Source: Campylobacter troglodytis
Lineage (GTDB): Bacteria > Campylobacterota > Campylobacteria > Campylobacterales > Campylobacteraceae
Assembly (NCBI RefSeq): GCF_006864425.1
Contig: NZ_QHLI01000032.1
Span: 1-32,435 of the forward strand
Reading direction: 5' to 3'
Length of the DNA stretch: 32,435 nucleotides
The notes below the pieces were generated by a model. That model was not told the origin of the DNA and ran no database searches. It saw only the letters and a program-made list of their open reading frames with translations. The stretch's first letter is position 1; each line of letters starts with the position of its first letter. Position numbers and translations under genes: made by a program. Of this stretch, positions 26,085-32,435 are shown in pieces.

Positions 26085-27533
26085 TTATTTTAATAGCTCT
26101 GCGATTCTGCCGCCATATTTTGCATCAGCCTTGTTAAAATGTTCTAATTGGATCTTAATGATCTTCTCATTTATACCCTTCATAGTTCCTGCTATGGTTT
26201 GGCAAAGCCTTTCTTTCTCATCAGCACTCATCAAGCGGTATAAATCCCCTGCTTGGGTGTAGTAATCATCATCATCCTCTCTGTAATCCCACTGACCTAG
26301 TCTCGCATCGCTTTGGAAGCTTAAAGGATCTAAGATAGGCTCTCTAAGCTGCCACTCATCGTTGTAGCCGCTTAAAACGCTTGGCTGATAGTTTCTAGCT
26401 GCTCCATAAGCACCATTTGTCATATAGCCATCGCGAACTGTTGTGCTAAGGGCTGCATGTTTTGGTGAATTTACAGGGATTTGATGGTGGTTTATACCAA
26501 GTCTGTATCTATGAGTATCCCCATAAGCAAAAAGCCTACCTTGTAATAATCTATCTGGGCTATAACCAATGCCAGGCACTACGCTTGCTGGGTTGAAAGC
26601 TGACTGCTCTACCTCGGCAAAGTAATTTTCTGGGTTTTGATTAAGAGTCATTGTACCTATCTCAATGAGTGGATAGTCCTTATGACTCCAGGTCTTTGTT
26701 ACATCAAATGGATGGAATCTATAAGTTTTCGCATCAGCTTCTGGCATTATTTGAATAGACAGCTTCCAGCTTGGATAATCCTTTCTTGCAATGGCATCAA
26801 AAAGATCCCTTTGATGAGAGTCCATATCCTTGCTTCTAAGCTCGGCTGCTTCTTCGTTTGTGAGGTGTTTCATACCTTGATTTGTATGGAAGTGAAATTT
26901 AACCCAAAAACGTTGATTCTTGGCATTTATAAGGCTAAAAGTGTGGCTTCCATAGCCATTCATATGTCTGTAACTTGCTGGAATTCCTCTATCTCCCATA
27001 AGATAGGTAACCATATGCAAGGACTCAGGGGTTTGACACCAGAAATCCCACCATCTTTCAGGCTCTTGCACATGGGTTTTTGAATCTCTTTTTTGGCTGT
27101 GTATGAAATCAGGGAATTTATAAGGATCTCTAATGAAAAAGATAGGTGTGTTATTTCCCACCAAATCCCAATTTCCCTCTGTGGTGTAAAACTTAACCGC
27201 AAAGCCTCTTGGATCGCGAACCGCATCTGCACTTCCTTGTTCTGGTGCAACTGTTGAAAACCTTATAAACATAGGGGTTTTTGTGCCTTTTTTAAAGACA
27301 GCTGCCTTTGAATATTGAGAAATATCAGCAGTAGCCTCAAAGACCCCGTAAGCTCCGCTACCACGAGCGTGAACCACTCTTTCTGGGATTCTTTCTCTAT
27401 CAAAGGCTGCAAGCTTTTCTAAATACCAGGTATCTTGCAAAAGCAAGGGTCCTCTTGGTCCTACGCTCATTACATTTTGATTGTCTCCTACAGGACGGCC
27501 TGTAGTTGTAGTTAATGACCTAAAATCTGCCAT
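26085..27533 (-). CDS. katA: Catalase (KatA), clade 3 small-subunit haem catalase
   Basis: The enzyme splits hydrogen peroxide into water and oxygen. From ATG 27533 it has 482 residues, typical of small-subunit catalases. Catalytic His55 lies in RVVHARGSGAYG, Asn128 in GNNTPIFFIRDP, and the haem-ligating Tyr337 in RLFAYGDTHRYRLG. I prefer ATG 27533 to the upstream TTG (27548) because AAGGA is well placed for the ATG. No signal peptide is seen, so it is cytoplasmic. The ankyrin gene follows. PerR control is known for Campylobacter katA; the AT-rich promoter here contains dyads of TTATAAT/ATTATAC type, but I cannot define a PerR box with confidence. In C. jejuni katA sits elsewhere, so this pair was relocated relative to that genome. 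Confidence 0.97.
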   Translation of the reverse strand: MADFRSLTTTTGRPVGDNQNVMSVGPRGPLLLQDTWYLEKLAAFDRERIPERVVHARGSGAYGVFEATADISQYSKAAVFKKGTKTPMFIRFSTVAPEQGSADAVRDPRGFAVKFYTTEGNWDLVGNNTPIFFIRDPYKFPDFIHSQKRDSKTHVQEPERWWDFWCQTPESLHMVTYLMGDRGIPASYRHMNGYGSHTFSLINAKNQRFWVKFHFHTNQGMKHLTNEEAAELRSKDMDSHQRDLFDAIARKDYPSWKLSIQIMPEADAKTYRFHPFDVTKTWSHKDYPLIEIGTMTLNQNPENYFAEVEQSAFNPASVVPGIGYSPDRLLQGRLFAYGDTHRYRLGINHHQIPVNSPKHAALSTTVRDGYMTNGAYGAARNYQPSVLSGYNDEWQLREPILDPLSFQSDARLGQWDYREDDDDYYTQAGDLYRLMSADEKERLCQTIAGTMKGINEKIIKIQLEHFNKADAKYGGRIAELLK

Positions 27534-27577
27534 TGTTTGTCCTTTCAAATTAGTTTTAAGCTTAACGCTTAAAAATT

Positions 27578-27583
27578 ATTATA
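27578..27583 (-). promoter_or_regulatory. katA: katA promoter -10 element
   Basis: TATAAT on the minus strand, 45 nt before the katA ATG, preceded by AATTTTTATTGTA. The dyad-rich AT sequence around it is where a PerR-type repressor would be expected to bind. Confidence 0.55.
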
Positions 27584-27683
27584 CAATAAAAATTATTAAT
27601 TACTTATATTTTTTACAAAAATTTATCAATTTTTGCACTTTTTGGAATTTTATAAGTCAAATTTTAGAAAATTCACAAAAAAT

Positions 27684-27693
27684 TTGCTATAAT
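27684..27693 (+). promoter_or_regulatory. atpE: atpE promoter -10 element
   Basis: TTGCTATAATTTTCAAG contains TATAAT (27688-27693), about 79 nt before the atpE start and preceded by an A/T tract of the kind usual in Campylobacter promoters. Confidence 0.65.
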
Positions 27694-27771
27694 TTTCAAG
27701 TCGTTTTGCTAGGTTTTAAGTAGGGATACGCAAGCCGAACTAGCCTTGCAAGGTGGCAGAAAGGATACATT

Positions 27772-28089
27772 ATGAAAAAATTTCTCTTACTAGCGTTCGC
27801 ATTTGTGGGCGTAGCGTTTGCCCATGAGGGTGGGCTTGATTCTGAGGGCTTCATCAAAGCCTTTTCTGTTCTAGCAGCTGGCGTGGGACTTGGTGTAGCA
27901 GCACTTGGTGGGGCTATCGGTATGGGACACACAGCAGCAGCGACCATCGCGGGCACAGCTAGGAACCCAGGACTTGGCGGTAAGCTGATGACAACGATGT
28001 TCATCGCCCTTGCGATGATAGAAGCACAGGTTATCTACGCACTTGTTATCGCTCTAATCGCACTTTATGCTAATCCATTTGGAGTGTGA
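27772..28089 (+). CDS. atpE: ATP synthase F0 subunit c (AtpE)
   Basis: The 105-residue inner-membrane proteolipid forms the rotating c-ring of F0. An N-terminal hydrophobic segment with VAFA-HEGG (about 1-18) looks like a cleaved signal, a feature of the longer c subunits of Campylobacterota. TM1 is glycine-rich (GVGLGVAALGGAIGMGHTAA), a polar loop ARNPG (about 63-67) contacts F1, and TM2 holds the ion-carrying Glu84 in FIALAMIEAQVIYALVI. No sodium-type pattern is obvious. RBS AAAGGA precedes ATG. The gene is alone, apart from other atp genes, as in C. jejuni. Confidence 0.96.
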   Translation: MKKFLLLAFAFVGVAFAHEGGLDSEGFIKAFSVLAAGVGLGVAALGGAIGMGHTAAATIAGTARNPGLGGKLMTTMFIALAMIEAQVIYALVIALIALYANPFGV

Positions 28090-28198
28090 GGCTTTTTATT
28101 CAAGCTTTGTGAATTTTGTGTTAGAAATTCACACAAAGTTGTGTTTTAGCACTGTGTAGCTTGACTGAATTTGATTAAAATTTATTCAAGCTGTCTTT

Positions 28199-28245
28199 GC
28201 CCTTTTGAGATACCAAAATTAGCGTATCTTCAAAAGGGCTTTTTG
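28199..28245 (+). terminator. Rho-independent terminator after atpE
   Basis: A two-part stem, GCCCTTTTGA/TCAAAAGGGC closed by inner GATAC/GTATC, with a T-tract after the 3' arm. A weaker dyad (GTGAATTT/AAATTCAC) lies nearer the stop codon at about 28109-28132. Confidence 0.85.
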
Positions 28246-28487
28246 AATTTATGCTTAAATTAAGTTTGTTTCTTTCGTAAAAAGAGTTGATTTTTAAATA
28301 AATTTTGTCTTTTAAATAGCTTAGAAGGCAAAGTTAAAGCACAGTTAAAAATATTTCAAGGAAAAAGCATTTTTTAACTAGTATCATTTTGGCAATGACA
28401 AAAATACCTTTGTGCAAAACTTTTGCGTAAATTTAATCTTTTTGACAATGTCCAAGTTTTCAAATGAACCTTCCTTGAATTTTTAGA
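28246..28487. other. AT-rich region before tRNA-Leu, no gene seen
   Basis: No coding frame or recognisable repeat; it presumably contains the tRNA promoter. Confidence 0.4.
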
Positions 28488-28516
28488 CTAAAATTTCAAA
28501 AGTTTTGAAATTTTAG
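28488..28516. repeat. 29-nt perfect palindrome beside tRNA-Leu
   Basis: CTAAAATTTCAAAA, a central G, then its exact reverse complement. It ends 6 nt before the tRNA. It could be a hairpin, an operator or an integration-related site; the sequence alone does not decide. Confidence 0.6.
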
Positions 28517-28522
28517 CTTAAT

Positions 28523-28608
28523 GCGGTTATGGTGGAATTGGTAGACACGCTATCTTGAGGGGGTAGTGCGCTTTGCGTGTGCGAGTTCAAATCTCGCTAA
28601 CCGCACCA
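28523..28608 (+). tRNA. tRNA-Leu (anticodon GAG)
   Basis: The 86-nt gene folds as a class II tRNA. Acceptor GCGGTTA pairs with TAACCGC before A and the encoded CCA. The D-loop contains AATTGGTAGAC. The anticodon stem is CTATC/GGTAG with loop TTGAGGG (anticodon GAG), reading CUC and CUU. There is a long variable arm and the T-arm has GTTCAAATC. Location downstream of atpE fits Campylobacter. Confidence 0.97.
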
Positions 28609-28834
28609 TTAAAAATTAACTTATATCGCATCTAGCGACATTTTGCAAACCAAAGATAAGAGATCAAATTAAAGACCTCAAGCTTGGCTTAAATTTTATT
28701 TAATCTGCTTTTATTCTCAACTTGTTTCCCAAAAAGTTTGCTAACTTTTCGCTAATTTTGAACTATTAATTATAAAGCTTTGTGAATTTTTTGAATTTTC
28801 AGTGATATTTGAGTTTTTTCTTATAATTGCATTA
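28609..28834. other. AT-rich region, no gene seen
   Basis: No coding frame. Notably it does not contain the missing 5' part of the sulfatase gene that lies beyond the neighbouring IS copy. Confidence 0.45.
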
Positions 28835-29141
28835 GGCTCAATTAAACCTAAACTCTAATAAAAGAGCTTTAAGTTATGATATTATCGATGAAAAAACAAG
28901 CATATTGATAGTTTCAGAATTTCAGAGGATAAATTTAAAGAATTTTAAAGTATTTTGTTGCTTAGTTACATTCGCAACCTTACAAGAATCTTAGATCTTA
29001 AAGCCATAAAAATTACAAAAATTTGTCATATTTCACACAATTTTTTATCTAAGATTGTTAAGCAACTTAGAATCTTAACCCTTAAAGAATGTGAAAAAAT
29101 ATCTAAAACGCAAGGCGAAATCGAAGTTGATGAGAGTTATT

Positions 29142-29179
29142 TTTTACAACGCTAGGCTCGTAACTGCTTAGTAGAGGGT
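29142..29179 (+). repeat. Short transposase insertion D1 (site 1)
   Basis: Net +33 nt after ESYF; in frame it reads LQR-stop-ARNCLVEG-AKRVRGK. Confidence 0.8.
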
Positions 29180-29236
29180 GCTAAAAGAGTGCGTGGCAAA
29201 AGAGTGCTAGGAGCATTTAAAAAAATGTCTGTGTTT

Positions 29237-29275
29237 TTACTTTACACTATGTGTCTTGTAACTTGGCAAGAAGGG
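29237..29275 (+). repeat. Short transposase insertion D2 (site 2)
   Basis: Net +36 nt; reads F-LLYTMCLVTWQE-G-ML through without stop, between VF and GML. Confidence 0.8.
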
Positions 29276-29414
29276 ATGTTAAAACATTAGCATTTATACT
29301 CAAGTAGTATTGTCCAATAACGAGCTTTTGTCTATTTTACCTAGCTTTACAGACTTAGAATCTAGCACAATTTATAGCGATACTTGGAAAGCTTATGATG
29401 GCTTGGTGGATTTT

Positions 29415-29450
29415 TTGCTTCGTGTTACGCGTTTTGTAACTTTACAAGAA
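29415..29450 (+). repeat. Short transposase insertion D3 (site 3)
   Basis: Net +36 nt locally; reads VDF-LLRVTRFVTLQE-G-AKEH without stop. The clearest example of the family peptide. Confidence 0.85.
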
Positions 29451-29692
29451 GGTGCTAAAGAACATTTAGAGTAAAACACTCAAAAAATGAGTTTAGCTAA
29501 GAATCACATAAATGCAATTGTGAATTTCTAGGGCTTTGCTAAACATAGACTTGCTAAATTCAAAGGCATTAAAAAAGAAAATTTCTTGTTTCACTTAAAA
29601 GAAACGCAATTAAGACGAAAATTCAAGCTCAAGCTTTGTATAAAATCTTGCTAAAAATGATAAGGCAAAATCCGCTTAAGTTTAATTGAGCC

Positions 29693-30772
29693 AAAGACTT
29701 CACCTTTGTGAATTTTTTATCGGCTCAAAACGGCACAGCACCTAGCTTTGCCTCGCTATTTTTTCTTTCACCCAGTGCAAATTTAAGCCTTAGTAGGGTG
29801 AAAAATAAGCTTCTTCCTTTAACTCCCTTTGAGCTTTATAAAAAGGCAGGCTATGAGCTAGTATTCATCACCTCAGGAAACAGGGCTTGGCAAAATTTAG
29901 GAGATTATATGAATACGCTTGGCGTTAATGATGTGTATGATAGTAATTTTTTAACAAGGCATTATCCGCAAAGCAAGGATTTTCAAAGTGTGTATGGGGT
30001 GGGCGATGAATTTGCCTATAAATTCGCATTAGAGCTTTTATCAAAGACTACAAAGCCTTTGTTTATAGTGATTTTAACTACCTCAAATCACCCACCTTAC
30101 TCCCTGCCCTTGAATTTCAAAGCACCATCTTACAAGCTAGAAAGCAAAAAAGCCTTTTTCTCGCAAGAAAGTAGGGAAAAAATTCACAAAAGCCTAAGTG
30201 CATTTAGCTATGCTAGCAATGCCTTTGGCGAGTTTATTAAGAGTATTAAAGCAAGCTCTTTTGAGGATAGCACAGTAGTGGCTATGAGTGGGGATCATAT
30301 TTATAGGGACTTAAAGGCTTATGAAAATCCTGTGTTAAATCACGCCACACCTTTTTATCTATATGTGCCAAATGCTTACACAAAAGACTTTGAGGCAAGA
30401 AAATTTGACTTTGAGCCACATAAATTTGGCTCTCATAAGGACATCTTCCCTACACTTTACGCACTGAGCCTAAATGAGTGCGAATTTCTTTCTTTGGGAG
30501 GGCGAAATCTTTTTGATACAAAATCAGATGAACGCTATAACTTTGCCTACAACGGCACATTGTGGCTTGATGAGGAGGGCATTTATCTAAGAGGGATTAA
30601 AGAGGGCTTTTTTTACAAAGACACAGCGGGCAAAAAGGCTTTTTTTGTGAATTCAAAGGACAAAGAAAGCTTTGAGCTTACTTTGCAAAAGGCTGAATTC
30701 TTTGACAAATATGATAATTTAGATCGCTTGCAGCTTAATTACAGACTTTTTAATTATCAAGCTTCAAATTAG
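29693..30772 (+). pseudogene. LtaS-like sulfatase/phosphotransferase family protein, 5'-truncated
   Basis: The frame is open from the end of IS copy D; the nominal GTG start (29708) has no ribosome binding site. It encodes about 355 residues of the periplasmic catalytic domain of an LtaS/alkaline-phosphatase superfamily protein: NFLSAQNGTAPSFASLFF (probable nucleophile Thr), TTSNHPPYSLP, the metal-binding MSGDH and FGSHKDIFPTLYAL. The N-terminal membrane helices and first metal ligand are missing, so it cannot be anchored or complete. Intact relatives such as Cj1055c of C. jejuni (by memory) are nearly twice as long. The break lies exactly at the IS end, implying insertion plus deletion. Residue pattern is otherwise well preserved, so the loss may be recent. 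Confidence 0.8.
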
Positions 30773-30781
30773 AAACGAGCT

Positions 30782-30810
30782 TAAAGCCTTGAATTTTAAG
30801 GGGCTTTTTT
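30782..30810 (+). terminator. Terminator after the sulfatase remnant
   Basis: AAAGCCTT and AAGGGGCTTT form a stem with one bulged G, followed by a T-run, shortly after the stop codon. Confidence 0.6.
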
Positions 30811-30924
30811 AAAAAGGCACTGTTTTTTATCTAGAGTGTGCTAAGTATCTATCCTTGCTATATTTTAAGTAAAGATATGTAGCAGAGCTTTTGGTGTAAC
30901 CACATCAAGAAGTTCTAAAACGAA
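30811..30924. other. Short spacer, no gene seen
   Basis: AT-rich sequence between the terminator and the repeat array; contains TTTTTATCTAGAGTGTGCTA but no recognised element. Confidence 0.3.
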
Positions 30925-32435
30925 TTTTTGTCATTCTAAGAGAATGCAAAGCATTTTAACAAAATTGTCATATTGACTGTGTGCTGAGTATTCAAAAACA
31001 CCGACATTTGTCATACTGAGGAGCGACCGAAGAATCCAAAAATAAAAGCGTGGATTCTTCGCTTTCTGCGAAAGCTTGCAATGACAAGGATGAGACTCTT
31101 TGTCATACTGAGTGCGTGCTAAGTATCTCGTAATTCAAAAAGAGATATTTCATTTGCTACGAAAACTCAATATGACAAAAATTCCAAAAGGGATTCTTCG
31201 TTTGTTTTGCAAACTCAATATGATAAAAATTCCAAAAGAGCTTCTTCATTTGCTACACAAGCTCACAATGACAAAAGCAAAAATTGTAATGCTGGGCAAA
31301 TGCAAAGCATTTTAACAAAATTGTCATATTGACTGTGTGCTGAGTATTCAAAAACACCGACATTTGTCATACTGAGGGAGCGACCGAAGAATCCAAAAAT
31401 AAAAGCGTGGATTCTTCGCTTTCTGCGAAAGCTTGCAATGACAAGGATGAGACTCTTTGTCATACTGAGCGCGTACTAAGTATCTCGTAATTCTAAAAGA
31501 GATATTTCGTTTTCTACGAAAACTCAATATGACAAAAATTCTAAAAGGGATTCTTCGTTTGTTTTGCAAACTCAATATGACAAAAATTCTAAATAGGGAT
31601 TCTTCGTTTGCTACACAAGCTCACAATGACAAAGGCAAAAATTGTCATACGAAGCGAAGCATTTTAACAAAATTGTCATATTGACTGTGTGCTGAGTATT
31701 CAAAAATACCGACATTTGTCATTCTGAGGGAGCGACCGAAGTATCTCAAACACCGCTTTGTCATACTGAGAGCAAAGCCCGAAGTATCTCATATATTGTA
31801 GCAAATAGAGATATTGTGGCTTAATATGACAAGCTATCTTGTCATTCATTTGTCATTCTGAGAGCAAGGCCCGAAGTATCTCAAAATGACAAGAAAAGAG
31901 ATTCTTCGTTTACTTTGCAAACTTGCAATGATAAAAGCAAAAATTGTCATTCTGAGGAGCGACCGAAGGATCCAAAAATAAAAACATGGATTCTTCGCTT
32001 TCTGCGAAAGCTTGCAATGACAAGGATGAGACTCTTTGTCATACTGAGCGCGTGCTAAGTATCTCGTAATTCAAAAAGAGATATTTCGTTTGCTACGAAA
32101 ACTCAATATGACAAAAATTCCAAAAGGGATTCTTCGTTTGCTACACAAGCTCACAATGACAAAGGCAAAAATTGTAATGCTGGGCAAATGCAAAGCATTT
32201 TAACAAAATTGTAGTATTGACTGTGTGCTGAGTATTCAAAAACACCGACATTTGTCATACTGAGGGCAAAGCCAGAAGTATCTCAAACACCGCTTTGTCA
32301 TACTGAGAGCAAAGCCCGAAGTATCTCATATATTGTAGCAAATAGAGATATTGTGGCTTAATATGACAAGCTATCTTGTCATTCATTTGTCATTCTGAGA
32401 GCAAGGCCCGAAGTATCTCAAAATGACAAGAAAAG
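30925..32435. repeat. Tandem array of palindromic repeats
   Basis: A composite unit starting TTGTCATATTGACTGTGTGC recurs at 30965, 31321 and 31673, and with a one-base change at 32209; spacings are 356, 352 and 536 nt. The last unit runs off the window. Each unit is built from smaller modules with inverted ends (TTGTCATACTGAG ... CTCAATATGACAA) and interchangeable cores such as GGAGCGACCGAAG and GAGCAAAGCCCGAAG. The unit at 31673 contains an extra block that returns in the unit at 32209. Short open frames inside are repeat-derived and not supported as genes. Confidence 0.9.
31100..31178. repeat. Representative inverted-end module
   Basis: TTGTCATACTGAG (31100-31112) and CTCAATATGACAA (31166-31178) are inverse save one base. 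Inner AGTATCTCG and AGAGATATTTC are also partly inverse, so the 79-nt module could fold into one long imperfect hairpin. Confidence 0.75.

Larger units (their letters stand above)
28876..29640 (+). pseudogene. IS1595 transposase, broken, with three insertions
   Basis: The frame 28955-29155 encodes the N-terminal part up to TQGEIEVDESYF, where the catalytic Asp-Glu is kept, then enters insertion D1 with an in-frame TAG. Further pieces follow: AKRVRGK, a segment ending MLKH-stop, SNNELLSILPSFTDLE-like, IYSDTWKAYDGLVDF, and KHRLAKFKG-like. Frameshifts occur in addition to the insertions. Confidence 0.8.
28835..29692 (+). mobile_element. IS1595-type insertion sequence, copy D (decayed)
   Basis: Left end GGCTCAATTAAACCTAAAC starts at 28835 and right end TTAAGTTTAATTGAGCC is 29676-29692. 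The element is 858 bp, about 113 bp longer than copy A, mostly because of three short insertions. Flanking 8-mers TTGCATTA and AAAGACTT differ, so no target duplication remains, consistent with a deletion next to the element. Confidence 0.85.

Noticed and set aside
27555-27610. Specific PerR box at katA
   Set aside because: The AT-rich promoter contains many short dyads; none could be chosen over the others without a matrix.
31112-31575. Short frames in the repeat array (66-75 codons)
   Set aside because: The same peptides recur with each repeat unit, so they reflect repeats and not genes.
30925-32435. Possible CRISPR array
   Set aside because: Repeats are long, of mixed modules and unequal spacing, with palindromic ends and no uniform spacers; no cas genes are present.

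Overview
The window looks like a low-GC Campylobacter chromosome. Two gene orders match what I recall of Campylobacter jejuni: purL followed by a membrane-anchored TerB/DnaJ protein and then purH, and argH-pckA-pycB-sodium symporter next to atpE and a tRNA-Leu. katA followed by an ankyrin-repeat gene is also a Campylobacter pairing. No database search was possible, so species is not assigned and all family calls rest on motifs and memory of the families.

Layout. 1-1149 is gene-free and built of dispersed repeats. 1150-3687 is a type III restriction (Res) subunit with no partner beside it. 4153-7106 is purL and a DnaJ/TerB gene. 7108-12151 is a restriction-modification island wedged between that gene and purH: an Hpy188I-like methyltransferase/GIY-YIG nuclease pair, then an MboII/HpyAII-like set with an apparently truncated nuclease and two beta-class methyltransferases. 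Decayed copies of the 3' end of the last methyltransferase lie on both sides of the Hpy188I-like pair. 12558-14093 is purH. 14094-18372 is a decay zone with two dead IS1595-type elements, several repeats and, on the minus strand, the N-terminal remnant of a type III modification (Mod) gene, possibly the lost partner of the Res subunit. 18373-24699 (minus strand) is a central-carbon and arginine block: argH, pckA, pycB and a sodium symporter. 25090-25517 is a short non-autonomous IS1595 derivative with intact ends and an 8-bp target duplication. 25562-27533 (minus) is katA plus an ankyrin gene. 27772-28608 holds atpE and tRNA-Leu(GAG). 28835-29692 is another dead IS1595 copy abutting the 3' part of an LtaS-like sulfatase/phosphotransferase gene. 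30925-32435 is a dense tandem array of palindromic repeats.

How the genes work together. PurL and PurH catalyse steps 4 and 9-10 of purine synthesis. PycB (with PycA elsewhere) makes oxaloacetate and PckA converts it to phosphoenolpyruvate; the two genes are translationally close. KatA and the ankyrin protein act together in peroxide defence. The restriction genes form a layered island in which several systems appear to have been acquired, duplicated and inactivated.

The most unusual signal is a family of 33-36-nt insertions at four matching positions in three IS1595 transposase copies and absent from a fourth. Several have a net length divisible by three and read through in frame as a related peptide (LLR-x-TR-x-VTLQE-like), resembling in behaviour the Rickettsia palindromic elements that insert into coding genes.
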